From: an uncultured Duncaniella sp.
Lineage (GTDB): Bacteria; Bacteroidota; Bacteroidia; Bacteroidales; Muribaculaceae
DNA: 64,000 bases
Direction of reading: 5' to 3'
Assembly: GCA_910586665.1 (NCBI GenBank)
Contig: CAJUIX010000003.1
Location: forward strand, 1 to 64,000
Shown: positions 34,610 through 42,760 of the stretch, in pieces
How positions within the stretch are numbered: the stretch's first letter is position 1
How the letters are laid out: the number at the start of each line of letters is the position of its first letter
Notes under the pieces: model-generated
What the model saw: only the letters and a program-made list of their open reading frames with translations
Databases searched by the model: none
Told to the model about the DNA's origin: nothing
Program-made: the position numbers and the translations under genes

Positions 34610-35079
34610 TACTGTATCACGGTTCAAATATGGCAATTGAGAGTATAGACCTTTCGAAATGCCGCCCATACAAGGATTTCGGGAAAGGTTTCTACCTGAC
34701 CGACATCCGCCGTCAGGCTGAAAGAATGGCAGTAAGGACGACAAAGATGTTTCGTGGGGAGCCGACGTTGACGAGCTTTGAGTTCGATTTGGATTCAGCC
34801 ATGAGACAGGGTCTGAAAATTAAGGTTTTTAATTCTCCCGATGAGGAATGGGCGCGTTTTGTAATGGCCAACCGTGATGTGAATGTGGAGCAGCCGGGCC
34901 ATGATTACGATATAGTGATAGGGCCTGTTGCCGACGACACGATTGCCCGCTTGCTGCGTATGTTCACAGAGAACTTCATTAGTGAGGAACAGCTCGTGAG
35001 GGAACTGACTTTCTCGGAGGTGACGTCACAATATTTCTTTCACACGGAGGCAGCGATAAAAATGCTGAAAAAGATATGA
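34606..35079 (+). CDS. DUF3990 protein, possible ADP-ribosyltransferase-type toxin
   Basis: The 157-residue product is a DUF3990 protein: LYHGSN at the start, FGKGFYLTDIRRQAERMA (about 26-44), SFEFDLDSA, and DYDIVIGPVADD near residue 105. The HGS and G-FYLT segments resemble those of ADP-ribosyltransferase-fold enzymes such as PARP-like and DarT-like proteins, so a modifying toxin is a reasonable but unproven idea. It overlaps both the HTH-DUF3791 gene before it and the small gene after it by ATGA, so all three are made together. Confidence 0.75.
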   Translation: MILYHGSNMAIESIDLSKCRPYKDFGKGFYLTDIRRQAERMAVRTTKMFRGEPTLTSFEFDLDSAMRQGLKIKVFNSPDEEWARFVMANRDVNVEQPGHDYDIVIGPVADDTIARLLRMFTENFISEEQLVRELTFSEVTSQYFFHTEAAIKMLKKI

Positions 35080-35303
35080 ACGAGAACACTGCGCGATATT
35101 TGTTCGAGGGCATTTCCTCTGATGTTGTGCGCTATCTTGTGGAACGTGACGGCATGGAACTGACGGAGGCAATCTCGGTATTCCACAATTCGGAAACATT
35201 CTCGAAGTTGGAAGATTTCGAGACGGGCTTATACATCGAAAGTCCGGCCTACGTCTATGATTTGCTCTTGTCGGAACTGAAAAACGGTCGCCTTGTGCCT
35301 TAG
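35076..35303 (+). CDS. Small acidic partner of the DUF3990 module
   Basis: This 75-residue acidic protein (DVVRYLVERDGMELTEAISVFHNS, then LYIESPAYVYDLL) lacks a known fold assignment that I can prove. Similar short proteins stand next to DUF3990 genes. Together with the HTH-DUF3791 protein it could neutralise DUF3990 or guide its substrate. It overlaps the DUF3990 stop by ATGA and is followed at once by a repeat arm (35312). Confidence 0.65.
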   Translation: MNENTARYLFEGISSDVVRYLVERDGMELTEAISVFHNSETFSKLEDFETGLYIESPAYVYDLLLSELKNGRLVP

Positions 35304-35311
35304 GGTGAGGT

Positions 35312-35352
35312 GTTGCGAAATCGTTTTGTAGGGACGATGTGTGCATCGTCCG
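35312..35352. repeat. Single arm of the GTTGCAAAA/GGGACG repeat family
   Basis: gttgcgaaatcgttttgta then ggacgatgtgtgcatcgtcc, whose last part is a hairpin (gacgatg / catcgtc). It resembles the arm at 54115-54144 and may mark the right edge of the DUF3990 island. Confidence 0.55.
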
Positions 35353-35393
35353 AAAGCGGGATTGAATAAGTATTATGAAAATTATTCGGCCTT

Positions 35394-35427
35394 TTGATGA
35401 AAATATGAAATAAAAAGTCTACCTTTG
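35394..35427 (+). promoter_or_regulatory. Promoter of the his operon
   Basis: TTTG at 35394-35397, a 22-bp spacer and TACCTTTG at 35420-35427. The spacer is slightly long. The leader to hisG is about 25 nt, too short for a leader-peptide attenuator. Confidence 0.6.
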
Positions 35428-35456
35428 CATTTCATTTTTTAAGAATAAGGTTGTTT

Positions 35457-36308
35457 ATGTTACGAATTGCCATTCAAGCAAAAGGACGGCTCAACGAGAA
35501 AACGATTGCCCTGCTCGCCGACGCAGGCATTTCAGCTTCGGTTGGAAGCCGTTCTCTCATCGCCCATGCAAAGGGCTTCCCGGTCGATCTCCTTTTGTTG
35601 AGGGACGATGATATACCACAGGCCGTCGCTATGGGTACTGCCGATTTAGGTATCGTAGGGCTCAACGAAGTAGTGGAAAAGGGTGTCGACGTCACCCGCG
35701 TGATGGATCTCGGTTTCGGCGCATGCCGTATAAGTCTTGCCATTCCTCGCGAGGCTGTCTACAACGGCCTCGAATGGTTTAACGGAAAGCGCATTGCCAC
35801 GTCCTACCCGGCCATTCTGTCGAAATTCCTCAGGGAGAACAATATCAATGCCGAAATCCATACAATCACCGGCTCCGTTGAGATTGCTCCGGCTGTTGGT
35901 ATGGCCGACGCTATCTTCGACATCGTTTCCTCAGGTGGAACGCTTATTCAGAACGGTCTCGTGGAGGTGAAATCTGTCATCGAGTCGCAGGCCGTCCTCA
36001 TTGCCACGCCGAATCTTTCGGAGGAGAAGCGCGAGGAGCTCGACAAGCTCAGTTTCCGCTTTCGCTCGATTATCGACAGCCGAGGCATGAAGTATGTGCT
36101 GATGAACCTCCCGAAATCCTCGCTCGATGAGGCCTTGAAGGTACTTCCGGGCATGAAGAGCCCGACCATCCTGCATCTTGCCGACCCTGACTGGCTTTCA
36201 ATCCATGCCGTCATCCCCGAAGCGCAGCTCTGGGACAGGATTGAGCGGCTGAAGGCGATAGGCGCCGAGGACATCCTCGTGCTCATGCTTGAAAACATCG
36301 TGAAGTAG
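35457..36308 (+). CDS. hisG: ATP phosphoribosyltransferase, long form
   Basis: The 283-residue enzyme catalyses the first step of histidine synthesis, ATP plus PRPP to phosphoribosyl-ATP. It starts LRIAIQAKGRLNEKT and has the PRPP-binding EIAPAVGMADAIFDIVSSGGTL near residue 145. The C-terminal regulatory domain (about 205-283) marks the long form, which works without HisZ and is usually inhibited by histidine. The start is the ATG at 35457 next to the promoter. Confidence 0.95.
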   Translation: MLRIAIQAKGRLNEKTIALLADAGISASVGSRSLIAHAKGFPVDLLLLRDDDIPQAVAMGTADLGIVGLNEVVEKGVDVTRVMDLGFGACRISLAIPREAVYNGLEWFNGKRIATSYPAILSKFLRENNINAEIHTITGSVEIAPAVGMADAIFDIVSSGGTLIQNGLVEVKSVIESQAVLIATPNLSEEKREELDKLSFRFRSIIDSRGMKYVLMNLPKSSLDEALKVLPGMKSPTILHLADPDWLSIHAVIPEAQLWDRIERLKAIGAEDILVLMLENIVK

Positions 36309-36325
36309 CGCGGGAGGGGCAGGCT

Positions 36326-37603
36326 ATGCAGACATACATCAATCCTTCTAAGGCGGAGTGGCCTGAGTTGACGGTCAGGAATATCCCCGATGATCCGGCC
36401 GTGGCCGAAGCCGTGGCCGGAATCGTCGAGGAGGTCCGCCGGCGGGGCGACGAGGCCCTGCGCGAAATGGCCCTGAGATTCGACGGCGCCGCTGTCGGCT
36501 GCCTCGAAGTCTCTGAGGCAGAAATCGCCGAAGCCTGTGCCAGGGTCTCCGACGAGGTAAAGGCCGCAATCGGTCTCGCCAAGGAAAATATCTCGAAATT
36601 TCATGAGGCGCAGCGCCCGGCAGAGGTCGACATCGAGACCCTTCCCGGCGTGAGATGCGTGCAGCGCCCGGTGGCCATTGACCGCGTCGGGCTTTACATA
36701 CCCGGAGGGCGCGCCCCGCTCTTCTCGACAGTGCTGATGCTCGCCTGTCCTGCCAAAATCGCAGGCTGCCGAGAGATAATCCTGTGCACTCCCCAAAGCG
36801 GTAGCCACCCGATAGCCCCGGAGATTCTCTATGCGGCATCAGTGTGCGGCATCGACAAGATATACCGCGTCGGGGGCGCCCAGGCAATCGCCGCAATGGC
36901 GCTCGGCACGGAGACGATAGGCCGCGTCGATAAGATATTCGGCCCCGGCAACCGCTTCGTGACCAAGGCCAAACAACAGCTTAGCAGCGTTGTTGCGATT
37001 GACATGCCCGCAGGTCCGAGCGAGGTGCTCGTCATGGCCGATGATTCGGCAGACCCGGTCTATATCGCCGCCGACCTCCTGTCGCAGGCCGAACACGGAC
37101 CCGACAGCCAGGCGATACTCGTGTGCGATTCCGAGAATATCGCCGCACGGGTCAGCGAGGAGGTGGAGCGTCTCGGCGCGCGCCTCTCGAGGGCTGACTC
37201 CGTGAGCGCGTCGCTCTCTCACAGCCGCATGATAGTGCTCCCGACGGTAGGCGAGATGCTTGACTTTGTCAATGCCTACGCCCCCGAACACCTTATCATA
37301 TCCATGCGCGACGCGTGGGAGGTGGCAGCCGGAGTCCGTGCCGCCGGCAGTGTCTTCATCGGCAATTACTCCCCCGAGAGCGCCGGCGACTACGCGTCGG
37401 GAACCAACCACACGCTTCCGACAGGCGCGTGGGCGCGCTCATACAGCGGCGTAAACCTCGACAGCTTCATGCGCAAGATTACCTATCAGGAACTGACGCG
37501 CGAGGGGCTCGGACTGATTGCCCCGACAATCGTGACAATGGCACGGGCCGAAGGGCTCGACGCCCATGCCCTCGCCGTGGAAGTCAGAACCTCTAAAATA
37601 TAA
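36326..37603 (+). CDS. hisD: Histidinol dehydrogenase
   Basis: The 425-residue NAD- and zinc-dependent enzyme oxidises histidinol to histidine in two steps. Seen are VGLYIPGGRAPLFSTVLM, GGAQAIAAMALGTE, IFGPGNRFVT, DMPAGPSEVLV, the zinc-site segment SQAEHGPDSQ and the C-terminal SGTNHTLPT. It follows hisG by 17 bp. Length is normal. Confidence 0.96.
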   Translation: MQTYINPSKAEWPELTVRNIPDDPAVAEAVAGIVEEVRRRGDEALREMALRFDGAAVGCLEVSEAEIAEACARVSDEVKAAIGLAKENISKFHEAQRPAEVDIETLPGVRCVQRPVAIDRVGLYIPGGRAPLFSTVLMLACPAKIAGCREIILCTPQSGSHPIAPEILYAASVCGIDKIYRVGGAQAIAAMALGTETIGRVDKIFGPGNRFVTKAKQQLSSVVAIDMPAGPSEVLVMADDSADPVYIAADLLSQAEHGPDSQAILVCDSENIAARVSEEVERLGARLSRADSVSASLSHSRMIVLPTVGEMLDFVNAYAPEHLIISMRDAWEVAAGVRAAGSVFIGNYSPESAGDYASGTNHTLPTGAWARSYSGVNLDSFMRKITYQELTREGLGLIAPTIVTMARAEGLDAHALAVEVRTSKI

Positions 37604-37622
37604 CCATACAATATCCACATAA

Positions 37623-38675
37623 ATGACAAAGCCGAACCCTCTTGACTATGTGCGCCCCAACATCCTTGCGCTCGAACCCTATTCAACCGCCCGCGACGAG
37701 TTCAAGGGGGGCGACATAGAGGTGTGGGTCGATGCCAACGAGAGCCCCTATCCCTCGGGGCTCAACCGCTATCCCGACCCGCATCAGAAGAAGCTGAAGG
37801 AGGCGATTGCCCGTCTCAAGGGTGTCCGCGAGGAGAACATCTTTATCGGCGGGGCAGGTAGCGACGAGGCTATCGACCTCGTATACCGCATTTTCTGCCG
37901 TCCCGGTGTCGACAATGTGATTTCAATCGCCCCGACCTACGGGGTCTACCAGGTCAGCGCCGACATAAATGACATCGAGTTCAGGAAGGTGGCCCTTGAC
38001 GAGGCCTATAATCTTGACGTCGACAAGCTCCTTGCCGCTGCCGATGAAAACAGCAAGCTTATATGGCTCTGCTCCCCCAACAACCCTACCGGCAATGCCT
38101 TCGCCCCGGAGGATATAATCCGCGTCGTGGAAAAATTCAACGGAATAGTCGTGGTCGATGAGGCTTATATTGATTATTCACCATATCCATCGCTGCTTAA
38201 CGTACTTGACGACTACCCGAATCTAATCATCATGCAAACTTTTTCCAAGGCGTGGGGCATGGCGTCGCTGCGTATGGGGATGGCTTTCGCCGCACCCGGA
38301 ATCGCCGAGCTGTTTGCCAGGGTGAAGTATCCCTACAATGTCAACGGCCCGACGCAGGAGGAGCTGCTGAGGCGTATCGAGACGACCGACATCGCTCCCA
38401 ACGTCCGTGAGACCCTTTCGGAGCGCCGGCGCCTCGCGGAGGCCCTGGCAGGGATGCCGGCGGTGGTCGAAGTCAAGCCGTCGGATGCCAATTTCCTTCT
38501 CGTGAGGGTGACAGACGCCGACGCGCTCTATGACGCGCTGATTGCCGACGGGGTGATTGTCCGCAACCGCAACCGCGTCCGCGGCTGCGAGGGATGTCTG
38601 CGCATCACGGTCGGCACCCCGGTTGAGAATGACCGCGTGATTTCCATAGTCAAAAAGTTTCAGACAGAAGAATGA
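37623..38675 (+). CDS. hisC: Histidinol-phosphate aminotransferase
   Basis: The 350-residue PLP enzyme (class I/II fold) converts imidazole acetol phosphate to histidinol phosphate with glutamate. Visible are ANESPYPSGLNRYPDP, GSDEAIDLVYR, the CSPNNPTGN loop, VVDEAYIDYS and the PLP-lysine segment TFSKAWGMASLRMG. It follows hisD by 19 bp and overlaps hisB by ATGA. Confidence 0.95.
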   Translation: MTKPNPLDYVRPNILALEPYSTARDEFKGGDIEVWVDANESPYPSGLNRYPDPHQKKLKEAIARLKGVREENIFIGGAGSDEAIDLVYRIFCRPGVDNVISIAPTYGVYQVSADINDIEFRKVALDEAYNLDVDKLLAAADENSKLIWLCSPNNPTGNAFAPEDIIRVVEKFNGIVVVDEAYIDYSPYPSLLNVLDDYPNLIIMQTFSKAWGMASLRMGMAFAAPGIAELFARVKYPYNVNGPTQEELLRRIETTDIAPNVRETLSERRRLAEALAGMPAVVEVKPSDANFLLVRVTDADALYDALIADGVIVRNRNRVRGCEGCLRITVGTPVENDRVISIVKKFQTEE

Positions 38676-39775
38676 TGAAGAAGGCGATATTTATCGACAG
38701 GGACGGCACGATTATCAAGGAGCCGGCCGACGAGCAGATTGACTCGCTCGAGAAGCTCGAATTTGTCCCTGGGGCAATCTCGGGGCTTCGCTCGCTGATG
38801 AATCGCGGCTATGAGCTGGTGATGGTGTCGAACCAGGACGGACTCGGGACCGACTCCTTCCCGGAAGATACCTTCTGGCCGGCCCACAACCGCATGCTCT
38901 CGACCCTCGAAGGGGAGGGGGTGGTCTTTGACGACATCCTGATTGACCGCTCCTTCCCGGAGGACAATGCTCCCACGCGCAAGCCCCGCACCGGGATGCT
39001 CACGCGCTACATGGAGGGAGGCTATGACCTGGGGGAGAGCTATGTCATCGGCGACAGGCTCACCGACATCATGCTTGCCCGCAATCTCGGCGCGAAGGGG
39101 ATACTCATCGCCGCCAAGGGTGGGGATGAGAAGCCGGAGGGGTGCGTGCTGGTCAGCGACAGCTGGGAGGAGATTGCCTCGCACATTCTCTCGTCGGACC
39201 GCCGCGCGACTGTGGAGCGAAACACCTCCGAGACCCGCATATCGCTCACTATCGACCTTGACGGCAAGCTCCCGTCGGCTATCGACAGCGGTCTGAAATT
39301 TTTTGACCACATGCTCTGGCAGATTCCCCACCACGCCGGGGTGTCGCTCGACCTGAAATGTCGTGGCGACCTCGAGGTCGACGAGCATCACTCTATGGAG
39401 GATATAGCCATAGCCCTGGGCCAGGCCATCGACATGGCTCTCGGCTCGAAGAGGGGCATAGACCGCTACGGGTTCGTGCTCCCGATGGACGAGTGCAGGG
39501 CAATGGTGCTTATTGACTTCGGAGGGAGGGCGGATTTCGTCTGGGATGTCAAGTTCACACGCGAGTATGTGGGCGACACCCCGACCGAGATGTACCGCCA
39601 CTTCTTCAAGTCGCTCTGCGTCGCCATGAAGTGCAATCTCCACATCGCCGCCGCCGGCGACAACAATCATCATCTAATCGAGGGTGTGTTCAAGGCCTTT
39701 GCCCGCGCGCTGCGCCAGGCAGTGCGCCGCGACGTGTTCAGCTACGCCCTCCCTTCAAGCAAAGGTGTATTATGA
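38672..39775 (+). CDS. hisB: Bifunctional histidinol phosphatase / imidazoleglycerol-phosphate dehydratase
   Basis: The 367-residue fusion has an N-terminal HAD phosphatase (FIDRDGTIIKEP, VSNQDGLGTDSFP, IGDRLTDIMLA; about 1-165) and a C-terminal dehydratase with two manganese-binding repeats (FDHMLWQIPHHAG, VDEHHSMED, and later HHLIEGVFKAFARALR). This bifunctional form is known from enterobacteria and Bacteroidetes. It overlaps hisC and hisH by ATGA on each side. Confidence 0.95.
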   Translation: MMKKAIFIDRDGTIIKEPADEQIDSLEKLEFVPGAISGLRSLMNRGYELVMVSNQDGLGTDSFPEDTFWPAHNRMLSTLEGEGVVFDDILIDRSFPEDNAPTRKPRTGMLTRYMEGGYDLGESYVIGDRLTDIMLARNLGAKGILIAAKGGDEKPEGCVLVSDSWEEIASHILSSDRRATVERNTSETRISLTIDLDGKLPSAIDSGLKFFDHMLWQIPHHAGVSLDLKCRGDLEVDEHHSMEDIAIALGQAIDMALGSKRGIDRYGFVLPMDECRAMVLIDFGGRADFVWDVKFTREYVGDTPTEMYRHFFKSLCVAMKCNLHIAAAGDNNHHLIEGVFKAFARALRQAVRRDVFSYALPSSKGVL

Positions 39776-40359
39776 TAGCAGTAATAGATTATGACATGGG
39801 CAATCTCTGCTCCGTCGGCAACGCGCTCTCCCGCCTCGGCGCGGAGTGGAAACTCACGGCTGACCACGACGAGATTCTCCGGGCCGACAGGGTGCTCCTG
39901 CCGGGTGTGGGCAACGATGCGGAGGCTATGGTACGCCTGCGCGAGCGCGGGCTCTGCGAGCTCATCCGGGGGTTGCGCCGCCCGGTGCTCGGAATCTGTG
40001 TGGGGATGCAGGTGATGTGCCGCTACAGCGAGGAGGGCGATGTGGACTGCCTCGGAATCTTCGACGCCAAGGTGCGCCGCTTCCCCGACGAGGAGGGGCT
40101 GAAGGTGCCCCATGTCGGCTGGAACAGCATCAACAATCTCGAGACCAAGCTGCTCAAGGGTGTCGACAAAGGAGCCTACGTCTACTATGTACATTCATAC
40201 TATGCGCCGCTGTGTCCCGACACCATCGCCACCACGCGCTACGGGGCGACGATGTTCAGCGCGGCACTCAAATATGAGAATTTCTACGGCACGCAGTTCC
40301 ACCCAGAGAAGAGCGGCGATGTCGGCGAGCAGATTATCAAAAACTTTCTTGCGTTATGA
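39772..40359 (+). CDS. hisH: Imidazole glycerol phosphate synthase, glutaminase subunit
   Basis: The 195-residue class I amidotransferase supplies ammonia to HisF. It has the oxyanion strand PGVGNDAEAM, the nucleophile elbow GICVGMQVMC and the catalytic His/Glu in GTQFHPEKSG. The ATG at 39772 overlaps the hisB stop. Its partner HisF is not encoded in this operon. Confidence 0.94.
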   Translation: MIAVIDYDMGNLCSVGNALSRLGAEWKLTADHDEILRADRVLLPGVGNDAEAMVRLRERGLCELIRGLRRPVLGICVGMQVMCRYSEEGDVDCLGIFDAKVRRFPDEEGLKVPHVGWNSINNLETKLLKGVDKGAYVYYVHSYYAPLCPDTIATTRYGATMFSAALKYENFYGTQFHPEKSGDVGEQIIKNFLAL

Positions 40360-41078
40360 TTGAAGTAATTCCCGCGATTGACCTCATTGACGGTAAGTGT
40401 GTCCGTCTGAGCCAGGGTGACTACTCGCGCTGCACGGACTACGGCGCCTCGCCCGTGGATATGGCTAAAATGTTTCTTGACAACGGCCTCGGACGCATCC
40501 ACGTCGTGGATCTCGACGGTGCCAAGGCCGGAGGTCCGTGCAACCTGCGAGTGCTCGAGCAGATTGGCCGCCTCGACGGTGTAGAGGCAGAGTGGGGCGG
40601 AGGTATAAAGGACGACCGGGCGCTCCGTGATGTCTACAACGCCGGCGCTACTTATGCAATCATCGGAAGCGTCGCCGCCCGCGACCCGCAGAAGATGGAG
40701 GACTGGCTCGGGGAGTACGGGGGCGAGAGGCTTATACTCGGGGCTGACGTCAAGAATGGCCGGATTGCCGTGAGCGGTTGGCTTGAGGATACTGCCGATA
40801 CGATTGACAGCCTGATAGAGCGTTTCCTCCCCAAGGGACTTTCGCAGGCTATCTGCACCGACATTTCCAAGGACGGGATGCTCGAAGGGCCTTCGTTTGA
40901 AATGTATACGGCACTTAACGGGAAGTTTCCCTCGGTGGTTTTCACCGTCTCCGGGGGGATTTCCTCGATAGAGGATATAGTGCGCCTCGACGCGCTCGGC
41001 CTCGATAGGGTGATTACGGGGAAGGCGCTGTATGAAAACCGCATTTCCCTGCGCGACCTGCAACGTTTTGCAAGATAG
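40356..41078 (+). CDS. hisA: Phosphoribosylformimino-AICAR-phosphate isomerase
   Basis: The 240-residue TIM barrel isomerises ProFAR to PRFAR. The start IEVIPAIDLIDGKCVRLSQGDY has the first catalytic Asp, and DISKDGMLEGPSF has the second; GGGIKDD and SGGISS bind the phosphates. These differ from HisF (which would begin with KRIIPCLDV). It overlaps hisH by ATGA and ends the operon. Confidence 0.95.
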   Translation: MIEVIPAIDLIDGKCVRLSQGDYSRCTDYGASPVDMAKMFLDNGLGRIHVVDLDGAKAGGPCNLRVLEQIGRLDGVEAEWGGGIKDDRALRDVYNAGATYAIIGSVAARDPQKMEDWLGEYGGERLILGADVKNGRIAVSGWLEDTADTIDSLIERFLPKGLSQAICTDISKDGMLEGPSFEMYTALNGKFPSVVFTVSGGISSIEDIVRLDALGLDRVITGKALYENRISLRDLQRFAR

Positions 41079-41128
41079 AATCCCGCGATAGATTTCACAT
41101 CTGCGAATCCGAAAATTTCAACCTGCGA

Positions 41129-41160
41129 TTTGGATAATAGGTGCAAGGCTGTTAACTTTG
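41129..41160 (+). promoter_or_regulatory. Promoter of udk-lptB
   Basis: TTTG at 41129-41132, a 20-bp spacer and TAACTTTG at 41153-41160, 17 nt before the udk ATG. It shows that udk is not simply a read-through gene of the his operon. Confidence 0.75.
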
Positions 41161-41177
41161 CAATAAAATTATAGATT

Positions 41178-41798
41178 ATGTTGATTATAGGCATCGCAGG
41201 CGGCACCGGTTCGGGAAAAACCACTGTCGTCAACAAAATCATTACCAGTCTTCCTCCGGGTGAGGTCGCAGTGCTTCCGCAGGACTCCTACTATAAGGAT
41301 TCGAGCCATGTGCCGGTCGAGGAGCGCAGTAAGATTAACTTCGACGAGCCGGCGGCGATAGAGTGGAGCCTCCTCGTGAAGCATCTCAGGGAGCTGAAGG
41401 AGGGGAGGACAGTCGAGATGCCTACCTATTCATATCTGACATGCACGCGCCAGGAGGAGACGGTCACCGTTGCACCCCGCGAGGTGGTGATAGTCGAGGG
41501 TATCCTCGTGCTCACCGACCCGGTGCTGAGGGATATGATGGATGTGAAGGTATTTGTCGACGCTGATGCCGACGACCGTCTCATCCGCGTCATAGCCCGC
41601 GACTGCGTGGAGCGCGGGCGCACGCCGATGATGGTGCTCAACCGCTACCAGGATGTGCTGAAGCCGATGCACGAGATGTATATCGAGCCGTCGAAGCGTT
41701 TCGCCGACCTGATTGTCCCGCAGGGTGGAAGCAATGTGGTGGCCATACAGCTTCTCACTGATTATATTGAATCGCGTCTCCGCCGCCCGAATATCTGA
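41178..41798 (+). CDS. udk: Uridine kinase
   Basis: The 206-residue P-loop kinase phosphorylates uridine and cytidine in pyrimidine salvage. Walker A is GGTGSGKTT, followed by LPQDSYYKD, the NFDEPAAIEW segment and RDCVERGRT of the lid. Length is normal. It stands 8 bp before lptB. Confidence 0.93.
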   Translation: MLIIGIAGGTGSGKTTVVNKIITSLPPGEVAVLPQDSYYKDSSHVPVEERSKINFDEPAAIEWSLLVKHLRELKEGRTVEMPTYSYLTCTRQEETVTVAPREVVIVEGILVLTDPVLRDMMDVKVFVDADADDRLIRVIARDCVERGRTPMMVLNRYQDVLKPMHEMYIEPSKRFADLIVPQGGSNVVAIQLLTDYIESRLRRPNI

Positions 41799-41805
41799 AC
41801 AGCTT

Positions 41806-42660
41806 ATGGAAGAGAACCAGCAGGAACAACAGGCTCAGCAGGAACAACAAGCTCAGCAGGAACAACAAGCGCAGATCCGTGACTATCCCACGGGGACACC
41901 CGACAAGATGGTGCTGCGCACGGATAACCTTGTCAAGAAATATGGCAAGCGCACCGTGGCCAACCATGTGTCCATCAACGTCACCCAGGGTGAGATTGTC
42001 GGGCTTCTCGGCCCCAACGGGGCCGGCAAGACGACGACGTTCTATATGACCGTGGGCCTTATCACCCCGAATGAGGGGCAGATATTCCTCAACGACTTGA
42101 ATATCACTAAATATCCCGTCTATAAGCGTGCGCAGAACGGTATCGGCTACCTCGCGCAGGAGCCGAGCGTGTTCCGCAAGCTTTCGGTGGAGAACAATAT
42201 CAAGGCGGTGCTCCAGATGACCAACACTTCGGCAGAGTATCAGCGCGACAAGCTCGAGAGCCTCATAGCTGAGTTCAGTCTGGAGAAGGTGCGCCACAAT
42301 CTCGGCGACCAGCTTTCGGGCGGTGAGCGCCGACGCACCGAGATTGCCCGCTGTCTGGCCATCGACCCGAAGTTTATCATGCTCGACGAGCCCTTTGCCG
42401 GTGTCGACCCTATCGCCGTGGAGGATATACAGTCGGTTGTCTACCACCTGAAGGAGAAGAACATCGGTATCCTCATCACTGACCACAACGCGCAGGAGAC
42501 GCTGCGCATCACTGACCGCGCCTATCTTCTCTTCGAGGGTAAGATTCTCTTCCAGGGCACTTCGGAGGAGCTTGCCGAGAATCCCACCGTGCGTGAGAAG
42601 TATCTCGGCCGCGACTTTATGTTCTACCGCAAGAAATTCGACTATCCCGAAGGGAGGTAA
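41806..42660 (+). CDS. lptB: LPS export ABC ATPase LptB with Gln-rich N-terminus
   Basis: The 284-residue ATPase has Walker A GPNGAGKTT, signature LSGGERRR, Walker B FIMLDEPFAGVDP and ITDHNAQETL, the LptB pattern, including the NVTQGEIVGLLGP start of the domain. It powers lipopolysaccharide extraction by LptFG. Unusual is an N-terminal extension of about 30 residues with three repeats of QQAQQE encoded by 18-bp tandem repeats (about 41818-41875). LptFG genes are not nearby. Confidence 0.93.
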   Translation: MEENQQEQQAQQEQQAQQEQQAQIRDYPTGTPDKMVLRTDNLVKKYGKRTVANHVSINVTQGEIVGLLGPNGAGKTTTFYMTVGLITPNEGQIFLNDLNITKYPVYKRAQNGIGYLAQEPSVFRKLSVENNIKAVLQMTNTSAEYQRDKLESLIAEFSLEKVRHNLGDQLSGGERRRTEIARCLAIDPKFIMLDEPFAGVDPIAVEDIQSVVYHLKEKNIGILITDHNAQETLRITDRAYLLFEGKILFQGTSEELAENPTVREKYLGRDFMFYRKKFDYPEGR

Positions 42661-42703
42661 TCATAATGATTAGCATCTTCGATGCATTGTCTACACATTT
42701 TTT

Positions 42704-42733
42704 TTGTGGCGTCGGCGGGTTTTTGTAATTTTG
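42704..42733 (+). promoter_or_regulatory. Promoter of the LysE-like gene
   Basis: TTG at 42704-42706, a 19-bp spacer and TAATTTTG at 42726-42733, with a leader of about 22 nt. Confidence 0.7.
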
Positions 42734-42760
42734 CAGATTGTGATACATCTTCCAGTCATA

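Noticed and set aside
34606..35079. Naming the DUF3990 protein as a proven toxin
   Set aside because: Only short motif likeness to ADP-ribosyltransferases is visible; target and toxicity cannot be read from the sequence.
38660..39673. Open frame opposite hisB
   Set aside because: Mirror of a clear bifunctional hisB with all catalytic motifs; nothing recognisable in the other strand.
40356..41078. Possibility that the last his gene is hisF
   Set aside because: It starts with IEVIPAIDLIDGK and holds the HisA Asp pair; HisF would start with a CLDV-type motif.
41818..41875. Tandem repeats considered as a CRISPR-like array
   Set aside because: The units are directly joined without spacers and code in frame for Gln-rich repeats at the LptB N-terminus.
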